Positions 47,091 to 57,697 of a stretch of DNA of 64,000 nucleotides are shown in pieces (the stretch's first letter is position 1; every line of letters starts with the position of its first letter). The position numbers and the translations under genes were made by a program. Below the pieces are notes generated by a model, which saw only the letters and a list, made by a program, of their open reading frames with translations, was not told the DNA's origin and made no database searches. The stretch spans positions 8,337,777 to 8,401,776 of the forward strand of contig NC_079898.1 of the NCBI RefSeq assembly GCF_024868665.1, in the 5' to 3' direction. This DNA comes from Triplophysa rosa. Lineage: Eukaryota; Chordata; Actinopteri; Cypriniformes; Nemacheilidae.

Positions 47091-48275
47091 TTAATCGTCA
47101 GAAATCGACAGCCTGCTGAAGATTGGCAAACGCCTCCCGCCGTCCAGACTGGGAGACTCGGAGCCGCTGAGACTTCCGGAGGAGCTGAGCGAGCCGCTGG
47201 CGTAGCTCTCCCGGTCTGAGATGCTGTCCGGCGGGCTGGGGGGCGAGTCGAACACCGGCGACTCTGACAGGGGGTGGAGGGACTGCAGGTGGCCGTACGG
47301 GGGAGAAGGAGGGCCGCCGCCCAAGTTGACCTGAAGGTTTCCGTAGTAAGCACCATTGGACTGGCCGGTGTAACCGTTGTGCGTGTGCACGGCCAGCGGG
47401 GCGAGCAGGGCTTTAAGGTCTTGCCCGGGAAAAGAGAAGGCACTGTTGCTAAGGCAACGGGTCACGGAGCTGGGCGATAGAGCGTCTTCGTAAAAGTTAG
47501 CGGTGCAGCTGTTGGATGACGAGGAGGGGGGTGGCGGAGTGCGGGACGTGGGGCTATCGAGAAGGGGCGAGTCGAGTCCGTGATGGTGGCTGGAGAAACC
47601 CGAGAAACTGAGGCTGTGGTGGAGTTTGGGTCTGTCCCTGAACGCTCCCGCCACCTGCTGCTGACCGTAGCCGCACATCGACTCCCCCCGGGCGGTCTTG
47701 GTGGGCTCGCCCTGCAGGCTGTTGGCGTTGGCGGGCGCTGGTCTTCTTTCATCGGCATTATGGATGAAATGGCAGCGCGGGCCGTACGGACAGAAACCGA
47801 TGGTGTGGAAAGTGCGACAGGGCTCGGTCTTGTACTTAGGGTGGCGGGACAAGCTCCTCAGCTCGTGGTAGCCGTGGGCGAACTGGCACTTTTCGCCGTA
47901 TTTACACGACCCGTTTTCCTCGAAGGGCCTGCAGAGTTCGGTCTTGTAGCGGGTGGAGTTGATCTGCGAGCCCGGCTTCTGCTGCAGCGCCTGCAGCTGC
48001 TGCAGCTGGCCGCGCTCCCCGCTCTCGCTGTAGGCGCGGTCGCGAAACTTGTTCTCCTTGTTCATGATGGCGGTCTCCTTCATGTTGTTAAAGGAGGGGT
48101 ACTTGTTGCCGTTCGTCATGCACTCCATGTTGCTGGTGGAGTTTCGGCGGAAAAATCCTGACGTGTAGGAGTTACAATTGTTGGTGCTGCTGGAGGCTGT
48201 TACGGGGGCTCCGACTGCTTTCTTATCCAGCATACTGTTAATGTGAAGCGCGTTCATGTTGAGGCTCTTCTCCTG
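47091..48275 (-). CDS. zfp36l2: zfp36l2 coding exon 2 (terminal)
   Basis: 1185 nt including TAA. The acceptor is a tandem NAGNAG (CCACAGCAG): using the first AG starts the exon with a Gln codon at 48275, using the second starts it at 48272. The exon carries both zinc fingers and the C-terminal CNOT1-binding motif. Two-exon structure with one large terminal exon is usual in the TIS11 family. Confidence 0.94.
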   Translation of the reverse strand, partial: QEKSLNMNALHINSMLDKKAVGAPVTASSSTNNCNSYTSGFFRRNSTSNMECMTNGNKYPSFNNMKETAIMNKENKFRDRAYSESGERGQLQQLQALQQKPGSQINSTRYKTELCRPFEENGSCKYGEKCQFAHGYHELRSLSRHPKYKTEPCRTFHTIGFCPYGPRCHFIHNADERRPAPANANSLQGEPTKTARGESMCGYGQQQVAGAFRDRPKLHHSLSFSGFSSHHHGLDSPLLDSPTSRTPPPPSSSSNSCTANFYEDALSPSSVTRCLSNSAFSFPGQDLKALLAPLAVHTHNGYTGQSNGAYYGNLQVNLGGGPPSPPYGHLQSLHPLSESPVFDSPPSPPDSISDRESYASGSLSSSGSLSGSESPSLDGGRRLPIFSRLSISDD

Positions 48276-48535
48276 CTGTGGAAAAAACAGACGTTTTAAT
48301 GCAACGTACCAAGAGCTAGAGGTACCCATGCACGAAAAACTTTCGTAACTAAGTTTGAAAAGTTTCAACGCGTGCACAGTTTAGGGCAGCGCGCCAGCAT
48401 CTAACTTAATATAAAACTTGCAGAGATAAGAACCGCGTGCACACTCAAGCAAAGTTTACGGACGTTACAAAATAAGAAAAGTACCTTATACAGCATGTCG
48501 ATGTCGTAGAAAGCGGACAGCATTGTTGCAGACAT
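47091..48535 (-). CDS. zfp36l2: ZFP36L2 (TIS11D) CCCH zinc-finger mRNA-decay protein, 2 exons
   Basis: Cytoplasmic RNA-binding protein that binds AU-rich elements in 3' UTRs and recruits the CCR4-NOT deadenylase (family knowledge). Exon 1 (48485-48535) encodes [17 protein letters not shown], close to the ZFP36L2 N-terminus. The intron has a GTAC donor and a CAG acceptor; exon 2 (48275-47091) ends in TAA. The product is 411 aa. Tandem fingers fit C-X8-C-X5-C-X3-H: C132, C141, C147, H151 and C170, C179, C185, H189, with an 18-residue spacer. Lead-ins are RYKTELC and KYKTEPC. Downstream are the [13 protein letters not shown] segment (a 14-3-3-type serine site in the family), Pro/Ser-rich low complexity, and the C-terminal [14 protein letters not shown] that binds CNOT1 in relatives. 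It is shorter than human ZFP36L2 because the Ala/Ser/Gln tracts are missing. The N- and C-termini favour ZFP36L2 over ZFP36L1. The neighbouring thada supports the assignment. Confidence 0.96.
48276..48484 (-). other. zfp36l2: zfp36l2 intron 1
   Basis: 209-bp intron, GT donor at 48484-48483 and AG at 48277-48276 preceded by a T-rich tract. The 3' half is open in the exon-2 frame for about 100 nt, so an ATG at 48377 gives an apparent longer single-exon reading frame. The conserved exon-1 peptide shows the spliced form is the real one. Confidence 0.85.
48485..48535 (-). CDS. zfp36l2: zfp36l2 coding exon 1
   Basis: 51 nt, 17 codons, phase 0 at the donor (AAG followed by GTAC). The start at 48535 is chosen by similarity to the family N-terminus (M-S-x-T-x-L-S-A-F-Y-D) and because it has a purine at -3. 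An in-frame ATG lies 36 nt upstream (A at 48571). Confidence 0.93.
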
Positions 48536-48749
48536 TTCTGTTTCAGGAGACAGTCGCAGATGATCTCTCATTTGAGGACCGACGTGGATCCTTTAGATGC
48601 GACGGCTTTTAGTTTGCCACGCCTGGGCGTGAGCAAGAAAAATACGCGATAGAAAAGGCAAGTCTCAGATGTGGTCTGAAACAGAGAAGGAAGGCTGAGT
48701 TCCCCGTGTTGTTTTTGTTATCGGTCTTCTCCTGCCGTGCAGTGCCGAG

Positions 48750-48890
48750 CCAGAACAGTAAAGAGTCCGCTTTACTTTGCCCGCACATATAAGGGACGGG
48801 ACAGCGAGTAAAAGAGGAGGAGCTGCACAAAGTTTCGAAGTTACGCCCTTCTTTTCAAGTGTCGCGGGGCGTCTGCATCTGATTGGTCGC
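48750..48890 (-). promoter_or_regulatory. zfp36l2: zfp36l2 core promoter
   Basis: On the minus strand a CCAAT box (48886-48882) lies about 95 bp upstream of CCTTATATGT (around 48785-48795). The latter is both TATA-like and one base from a CArG box, CC(A/T)6GG. Transcription would start near 48755, giving a 5' UTR of about 220 nt. TIS11 genes are known serum-induced immediate-early genes, so a CArG/SRF site is plausible. The start site itself is not visible. Confidence 0.5.
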
Positions 48891-50229
48891 TACTCGCACC
48901 CCTCCGGTAATCTCTCGCAGCACACAGCACAGGATTTGGCACGGTGTTTTTAAAACAATTTTAGTATTTGGTGCAACTTTAGGCATATGTGAAAATATTA
49001 TTTATTTACACAATAGTCATTAAATTCTTAAAAAAATCATTTGAAATATTTTTTACGTTTCGCCACAACATGTTATAGTAACACAACGTGAAACTCTTTG
49101 AATTAAGCAACAAATGGTAAATAAAAAACATTCGATTTTGTTTTCTGAATAGTTGCGCCTCTGAGGAAAATACATCACACCGTCTTGTTTACACTTGACG
49201 TGCACGAGCCGCGCGTCCACAGCGGGAGAGACCGCTCGCGCTGATAGAAGGAAATGTACAGTGTGATTGCATAATCTAGGCTAAGAGGCCAAACTTTCAA
49301 ATGGTGCCAGATCTGATACGTTTTGTGAGAACCATGGCACTAGCGAGCAGCTTGCTTTTTTGCATGTGACATGGTTTCTCACTTCTTCTTCATATAGGGC
49401 GTGAATTCGGGTAGTTTTTGACACTCATCTCAATGTCAAAAAGTATCTCAACCTACATGAATTTAGCTCGTTTTTTTAAAGATGTCTACAAATGTATTTT
49501 GTGTAGACTACCAATATTCATTTGACGATTTTTGCATTAAAATTATGAACAAAACGCAGACATGTTACACAGCAGCTTACTGAAACATAAGTAAAAACAA
49601 ATCCTTTGAGAAACATGTTTTCAGCTGCAATGAAAGCGGTACAATACTGCCCCCTAACGGTTTCCAGTACTTATCGTTGAAAAGAAAGCATCGGGCGCCA
49701 CCCACAGGCGAGATTCTATCACACTCTCATATGAACTAATGCATTTACTTTACACTGCCTGTTGTGCGGTCCTCTATAGTTCTTATGGGATGTTTCAGCT
49801 GTCCTCTTGTATTCAAAATAATTTTTCAAGATGTCAAAGTGTATTTGTATATTATTAAAGAAAAAAGTCATTCCAGTGAATGGGACAATATATGTGACCT
49901 TAACCACCCCTGTGTGTGTGTGTATTGGAGGAATGGGCTGTCAGCATTCCAAAACATTACATCATTTTACAGTAAGAGGGGAACATTGCTCCCAAAGCCC
50001 TGAAGGCAGCCCAGCTGTCTACTTACTGAAGGGCCACCAGACTGTTGTGTTCTGATTGCGTAACGCATGCAGGAAGGGCGTTCAAGATGATTTCCTTCTA
50101 AAACGGAGTTGTGAATTAAAAAATATTACGGCTCATATAAATACCACATGCAAGCTAGATGTGAAAATGTGACATCGAACAGTTAAAAAGCAAAACTCAC
50201 AAACCCAAAGCACACACAGACACAAGAAA
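48891..50229. other. Intergenic region between thada and zfp36l2
   Basis: About 1.3 kb upstream of the zfp36l2 CCAAT box. AT-rich, no coding exon. Probable regulatory DNA by position only. Confidence 0.5.
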
Positions 50230-50340
50230 GTCCAAAGTGAGGGAAATTTATTAAAAACACTTTATTTTGTGTAAAAAAAATATCACGAAATTAAAACTGC
50301 ATAATCATATGCTTAAATTCCTACATATGTTACAAAGCAT
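50230..50340 (-). other. thada: thada short 3' UTR with two poly(A) signals
   Basis: AATAAA hexamers on the minus strand at 50261-50266 and 50247-50252, about 75-95 nt after the stop, imply a very short 3' UTR. Beyond lies about 1.4 kb of intergenic DNA before the zfp36l2 promoter. Confidence 0.6.
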
Positions 50341-50655
50341 CTACGACGTGTCCGCTTGCCTCAGAGTATCAAGAACACTTTGAGCTAGTGAGCTTCTCTC
50401 TTTCAGCAGCATTATCTTGCCATACTCGATGGTGGCGGAAAACTGAGGGAACGCAGGGAGGGTTTTCATCGCTTGTTCAGCAGTCAGGGCGTTGCTTTTT
50501 GCCACGGCTGATAATCGGTCCGGGTCCTCGGGGCTCACGCCAGGTGTGTGTGGCACACTTAGAAGGTCACAAAGGTGTCCATGCAACATCCGTGCCCATA
50601 ACATAGGCTCCGCCCACAGGTTAAGATCTCCTTTCTCAAAGAGAAACTCTTCATC
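50341..50655 (-). CDS. thada: thada terminal coding exon
   Basis: 315 nt with TAG stop, 104 codons. It begins DEEFLFEKGDLNLWAEP, similar to the conserved C-terminal LFEK...WAE segment of THADA, and ends VLDTLRQADTS. Confidence 0.88.
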   Translation of the reverse strand, partial: DEEFLFEKGDLNLWAEPMLWARMLHGHLCDLLSVPHTPGVSPEDPDRLSAVAKSNALTAEQAMKTLPAFPQFSATIEYGKIMLLKERSSLAQSVLDTLRQADTS

Positions 50656-53600
50656 CTGGTATGAAAAATAACAGCCTTTCATTAATAACAAATTAGATGA
50701 AAAATTAAAACATGGCAGTGGCCCTTCCGTGCATACTTCTACGTCGACAGGATTTTTGATATAATTTTGCTTTAAGAAAATAAAATCCCTACCAGGTCTG
50801 GCAACTCCACGCAACTTGTATCCAGTTGTTCATCCCCTAGTAGCCATTCTGTCAAGTTTACAATGCCAGCAGCGACCTGTTCCCACATCTGGAAGAGCTG
50901 GCACAAAAGAGCCACCCCCGTCTCCAGGGCAACAGGAGGACAGACAGCACCCGTGGCAACAGCTAGGAATGTAGCACATCACATGAATGTGTAACACAGC
51001 TTCGCAGACTTTGAATTTTTATAAATAATCTCAGCGTACAGGATTCTGCACGACGTAAGTTATCTGAACTGGGAACACATGTACGGAAAAACTAAACGTA
51101 TCAATTTCACTGAGCCAGTGGTTTCTTTCATCTCCAAGGTATTACTGAGTTCCCACAATGCAATCTGCTCTCAATCTGAGGCTGGAGCAACCGTGAGATT
51201 GATGCCTTGCTCTCTTTATGTTCTCACAAAGTGCGTTTCCATCTTCGCGTGGCACGGAACCCATCTGACAGAAACAAAACCGTATCTCATGAACGTAATG
51301 CGCACATGCGAAACCACAACGCGTCACACGCATGCACCCAGGCATTCAGTCGCAATCTGGAGTCCTTTACAAAGCGACGATCGGGGAAGTTCAATCTAAG
51401 AATAGAGACACGAGATAAGTGTGAAAAGATCCAAGTGCGACGGCTAACAACACTAGCGCTCATCCCTTTGTCTTTAATGACTCCAGTTGTTCATGCATCA
51501 AAGCAGTCGGTGCGAGACAACCGACTCAGTTTGATTTGAACTCTGGTTTCTCTCTGTTGCCCCCTCCCCTCAACCAGAAGTTGACATGCAAATTACCCAA
51601 GTGACTTCAAAAGTCACCAGGACCTGCTAGTCAAAACCAACCTCAATAAGAGGAACGCGACACCTTGAAGGCCACCCTCCCCCTTGCTAAAGGAACTCTG
51701 GGAATAGCAGAGCTGTGCAAGAACAACCGGATCGGCTTTCCATGGCAAACTTAAGTAGAGGGCCACGACGCTGATGTCACGAGAACACAGAGACGTGTCG
51801 ATTGTGTAGGGTGACATGGGCTTTTCTGCAAGTGATGGGTTGGGACGGCCCGGCTCTTGGGTTCTGATGTCAATGCGACTATTGAGCCCTGTAGGGTGAA
51901 AGGCATCATGGCTTTGGTGCTGGACATCATCCAGGGTCGAACAAATAGACATCAGATATTAAGACGTAATAGGAAACTCAAGCGATTTTGTCCCTTTTCT
52001 GCGGTTTCAATCTCAACACGGTTTCCCAATCTCTTGTGCGCTTACTCAACAGGATGTTGTTTTTATCTGCGAGAGCAAACGTGGTTTTGTGTTGATGTTT
52101 TTTAAGAAACAACTCTAAAAATACAGTTATGAGTTTACCCTATAGTATGTTAAGGTTGTGATATAGATGCAAAAGCAGAACGTGACATCATCGATACGAT
52201 CTCCAGTCCAAACTAAACAAGCAGAGATCTTGGCTCTAGATGTGATGGCAGAAATCTTTGCGAGGTTTTTCGGGAAGGTTTGCCCGGGACAGACTGCCGT
52301 CTCCTTACGCAGTTGTGCTGGGATTCCAGAGGAAAGAAGAGGGTCGTTTCATTCCCGTAATCGATCTGTGGGAGTCGCGGGACTGGAACTAATTAAAAAA
52401 ACTTTCTGAATAAAGAGAGCAAGAGGAGCTTAGGTGTGTGGCAAATCTGGGATGTGAGCGAGAGCAGCTGGGCGAGTGTTGAGTGTCGGTGCGAGGGAGG
52501 GTGTTGGGTGGAATCAGAAGAGATGCACGAGTATGACCTCTAACTCTTTTACATTCAGTTACATATCTACCCATGATGCAACAGTAGTTGACGTATTGGG
52601 TCTGAAGTAGCTTCAATCGACCATGAATACAAAGAATTATTAAATCCATCAAGCAAAAAGAAGACTAATAAACTGACAAATGCCAACTTGCATTAAAGCA
52701 ATATGTGGAGCAAAAAAGTAATCAAAAATATTCATACTTCTTATTAAAGTGATAGTTCACCCAAAAATGAGAAATTTTGTCATCATTCACTCACCCTCTT
52801 GTCATTTCAAACCTGTATGACTTTCTTTCTTCTGCAGAACACAAAAGAAGACACTTTGAAAAATGTTGTTAACCGCACCCATTCAACAGAAGTGAATGGG
52901 TGCCGAGGCTGTTCGGTTACCAACTTTCTTCAAAATATCTTCTTTTGTATTCTGCAGAAAGTCATGCAAGTTTGAAATGACATTTTTGGGTTACCTGTCC
53001 CTTTAAATGATGAAAAACACTGTTTATATTTTGTCATTTTGGTATAAACAGAAGTAAATAAAGACAATTTTCTTGGTACGGTAAGCTGTTTTTTCATACC
53101 AAATGTATCACCCATACATGTTGGTAGGGATTTTTTTTATGTGGGAATGACCACACGTGCATCCGCGTGCGCTCTCTCGCACACATACGTGCATACTTGG
53201 ACACACACCCAGAACAAGGTGCAAGAAGTCTGCGGGCAGAAATTGTCGGTGTGGGCGAGAGAATGGTGTCAAGGTGCGAAAACACACACACACACTTTAC
53301 AGCTCTGACTTCCTTTAGACAACTATGAGAACCAAGGCACCGAACACACGCACGCACACGTGCAGGTTTCACACACCTTTCAAATAAACACGAAACCATT
53401 TCATTTGATATATCAAACCTACATTTTATTTTCTGCCGCGATTGTAAGCCTGGATGTTCAGTGGTGTCAGAGGAAGCAGTGAGACTGATATCATCCGACA
53501 CATGTATGACAGAGGTTTTTAGTGTTCTTAAGATCAGTCTAACCTGTCTAACAGGAGTGTTACAGTATCACCCAGGTGTCTGCTGATTTAAAAGGCCTGG

Positions 53601-56600
53601 CACACAGTCACATGACCTAGAGACTGTTGGGAAAAAGACTTTCCTCAATCTCCTTCAGCATTCTTCCTGTGTCAACACAACTGTGACGCCGACTTTTCAG
53701 CGGCTGTGGATCTGAAAGTATTTCTTTCCATGCGGATTTCAAAACATTCTTGAATTAAAACTGGTTGAATGAATCACATCGCAAACTTTGAAGCTAACAG
53801 TGATATGAAAGAAGCAGAACAAAAATCATAGTAAGATGTTCTGCACTGGTCCAGAAGCACTTCCAGTTTCATTTATTATAAGTCTTTTTTTCTTACATAC
53901 ACTATCAAATGTTCACGATATTTGTTTAACATTTTAAATCGGTTATCAATATTATACAAAACAGGAAGTTCTCCTGGACCAGCATTGCTTACATCATCTG
54001 AGAGGTCTATAGGGCTATTTATGTATGGCAATGAAGCATTGTGAACGACATCATCATAAACAACTACATAATATAAAACTATCATAGGTACTGATTACAA
54101 GTGAAAATGTTTCATTTTCAACGTTTATCTGCGAGTTATCTGGGCATCAGAAGACGGACTGGCATTAATGATCGAGCACCTCTGTGGTAAATTGGCACAC
54201 TGCAAGTTTAATGGATGTACGCTCCACAAATCAGTTCAGACCTCTCCTTGTTATCCATTACATAAATGACTAGGGGGCAACTGCTGCTAAACACATTACA
54301 CTCACAAAGTTAGACATGAGCTGACTATGGTGAGAACGTCCTCAACATCAAACCACGCCAGCCAAGAACAATACCAACTGTGTCAATGTTTTGGTTTTGA
54401 TGCGCTGAACGGATGTTGAAATGTTCTTGGATATAATATGGCGTAAAAGGTTTTTAGTAAGTCAAGACAGCAAATGTGCAGTGAATAAAATATGTATTAT
54501 TATGAAATGAATAGTTGATTCTTCTGTTAAAGGGATAGTTGTTTTTCATCATTTATTCACTTTCTAGTTATTCTAAACCTGTATGAGTTTCTTTCTTCTG
54601 CAGAACACGATGATGAATGTTGAAAACTAGGGATGTAACGATATCAAAATCTCACATTTCTCAAAATATCTTCTTCTGTGCTTCACAGAAGAAAGAGTCA
54701 TACAGGTTTTAAAAGACACGAAGGTGAATAAATCATGACAGAATTTTTATTTTTAGGTGAACTCCTAACCCTATGCATTAAACTTCAGCATGTCAACTTG
54801 GCTTCACACATGCATGACCTAAAAATATGCCGGAGTTTAAGAAAAGTGTCCTGTTACTTTTCTAAAAGATCAGACTTAGACATTTCACCCGTCTAGCCAT
54901 ATCTATAGCCCAGAACATTACATTAGACTTGGGCGGGGGCCAGTAAGCAACCACCTGGCAACGACCCAGAACACCGAGGCATTGTGGCGGGCACTATATT
55001 AATCCGAAATTGTACAAATCCACTCGCATTTATACAGGCTATATATTTCAAACCGGTGGGAGAGCAAAACTAGAACCCAAAAAAGTATTTTGGGCACAGT
55101 ATCCCATTGGAAATGCTTGAGCACTCTTGAATCTCCCTGTGAGAATACAGTCCAATTCCCTTTTAATGTGATTATCAGATGTACCTCTCACCCCTCTAAA
55201 AGCCTTGTTAAGTGATGCCCGGGGTTCTGATTTCCAACCTAATTTGTATCGAGATAGAGCAGGAATAAAAGTGTTTAACTGAATTTGGGTTTGGTGAACT
55301 GGACAAAGACTTTACAGTGACGGCGAGGAGAGAGAGAGAGACGAGAACAAGGCCAGAGTTACATCAGCACATGTGTCTGAACCGCTTCACCTTTCGACAA
55401 AAATCGAAATTGCGTAACAACCGGAAAAGGGTGGGTGGCAAACACATGGCTTGTATTTCAACATCAACATCTGAGGGTAAAATCTACATGTACAGTATAA
55501 GAAAGTGAAAGTGTATATTTCACATGCTGTGACTATAACGTTAAAGAGATAGTACACCCCAAAATTTAAATTCATGTTATTCAAAACACAAAAGAAGATC
55601 ATTTGAGAGATGTCGCAGTGGTTTTGTGTCCACACAATGGAAGTCAATGGGGGACAATGTTATTTGGTTCCCAACATTCTTCAAAGTCTTCTTTTGTGTT
55701 CTGTAGAAGAAAAGATCTTACGAGTTTGGAATGACATGAGGGTGAATAAAATAATGACAAGAATAGTGATTTTTGACTCAACTATCCCTCTTTAATGACC
55801 CGCAGCAGGCAAGTTATAAGAAAGGAGTGGGATGCTGACAAGCAATGCCGAGTTCTTCTCTGACTCTTCCCCCACCGTCTCTTGTTTTTCTTGCCCACGT
55901 GAAGCAGGATATCAGCGTGTCAGAGAATGTGGTAATGATGTGGTTTTGATGTGACTGATTTATGGGACGGAGGTGATGTTCCTCTCTGCACCACTGACCC
56001 ACACACCTCCATTTCAAAGGAGCGGGGCTGCCGTTCCTCCACTCCACATCCACACCTCTCCTCCGTCGCTCAGTCAAGCGAGGTCGTAAACAACGCTGCC
56101 CCAACCCCCCTCCTCAAATCCCTCTTAAAAACACCTCCCTTTCTAGCATTCTCCTGTCCTCGAGTGACTGTTCTTCTGTGTTTGTTCTGTGTAGACCGCG
56201 TTACAGTGTACCAGGAATGTTTTGGGTTCATTAAAAGTTAAGCTCTGTTGAGAGCGCTCATGGCACGATGACCACAAAATATCATTTAGATTCATCCCCT
56301 ACAGTACTGTAATTCTGTAACTCCAATGGAAGTCTGTGGGGCAAGACAATCCAAATGATTTATGATGGATGTTCGGATTTACCCGTGTTGTGCAAGTGCG
56401 CCGGGATGTAGCATGTGAATTCAGCAGCCCTGTCCCTCACGTCCTGATCTTCATCCTGTAATAACGTAAACAGACTCTTCCATAACGCCACCGTGTGTGT
56501 GATACCTGGAACCCAAACACAAGCTGTCATTTAGATTCCTCACATACTCATTCTCTACGGCAGACAGTACACTCACCCAGAGGCAATGCTGGTGCTGTCA

Positions 56601-57650
56601 GTAAGGTGTGGACGGCCTTCACCAGAACCTCAGCTGACATCAGTTTGACCTCTAGAGGTTGCAGTTCACTGCAGCCCTGCACGACCAGCGCCCCCCATCG
56701 ACTGAAGCAGGACACTGCAGCTCCGCTGAGCTCCTGATGTACACAAACACACACAAACATCTTGTTTGCATGCTTGGCAGCACTTTATTTTACAGTCCTG
56801 TTTCCCAAGTACGGACGTACTGTGTACTTATTACAGTAAATATAATAACTAGGTACTAACCGTGAACCTACACCTAAACCTAAACTTATACCATATAGTT
56901 ACCTTTTACTAACCAGTACTTTCTTAGGTAAGTACACTATAGGTACATGTAGATTCAATCCAATTACAGAAATCTTTCTGAATATTAATATAATACATAT
57001 AGACACATATAGATTAGGCGGTTTTTTTCACTGGATCTTTGTGGTGACGTTTGGTAGTTTGTGAAGTGACGAAACATTTTTGTGCCACACTTCACCGTTG
57101 GGGATCAGATAAGGGAGGTTTGAGCAGATCTAGATCTAATATCTAAAATGATAACGTTACTTCTGAATACGGTTTAGCATCCTTTCATGGCAATCCATTC
57201 ACATTGTCAACATGCAAAATAATGTCACAGCCAAATAAACCTCGGTCGGCCCTCCTCTCCTCTCCTCACACCTCCAGTCTAATCACCTAACAACCGTTCA
57301 CAAACATCTCTGTGACCCACAAACAACATTAACAGCTCTTAAAACCCAGTGTGTAAAGAGGCAGGCTAATCTTTCCGGAGCTTGTGCTTAAAATCAAGCA
57401 CATATGAGCTTTCATTCTGGGATTTTCTTATTTGTAGTGAGATGTGCTGGAATGTTAAGCCGCTATGAGGTGAAGCGTCTGTAATCAGCTGCGTTTTAGA
57501 TAGTGACAGATAGAGAGTCCAGTTTAACTAGTTTCACTCTGTCTAGAAGATTCTTACAAAACACTTCTTCTTTCTCACCTGAGCCGTTGATTTAACCAGG
57601 TGCACAACCAGCCGAGACGTCAGACAGAGAGACGCACAGTAGAGCTCCAC

Positions 57651-57697
<47 letters not shown>

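Larger units (their letters stand above)
50963..56382 (-). other. thada: thada large intron (5.4 kb)
   Basis: Bounded by GTAAAT and CCTAG. It contains three 'aagggatagttcac' family copies (52744, 54527, 55541), a minisatellite fragment and an exon-like open stretch at 51642-51888. The remainder shows nothing recognisable. Confidence 0.75.

Noticed and set aside
47580..48161. 193-codon plus-strand open frame opposite zfp36l2
   Set aside because: Antisense shadow of a GC-rich coding exon; composition is Leu/Val/Ala/Gly-rich with no domain, and the minus strand encodes conserved zinc fingers.
48276..48377. N-terminal extension of zfp36l2 starting at an ATG in the intron
   Set aside because: It crosses a good acceptor, and the conserved family N-terminus is found in a separate upstream exon with matching phase.
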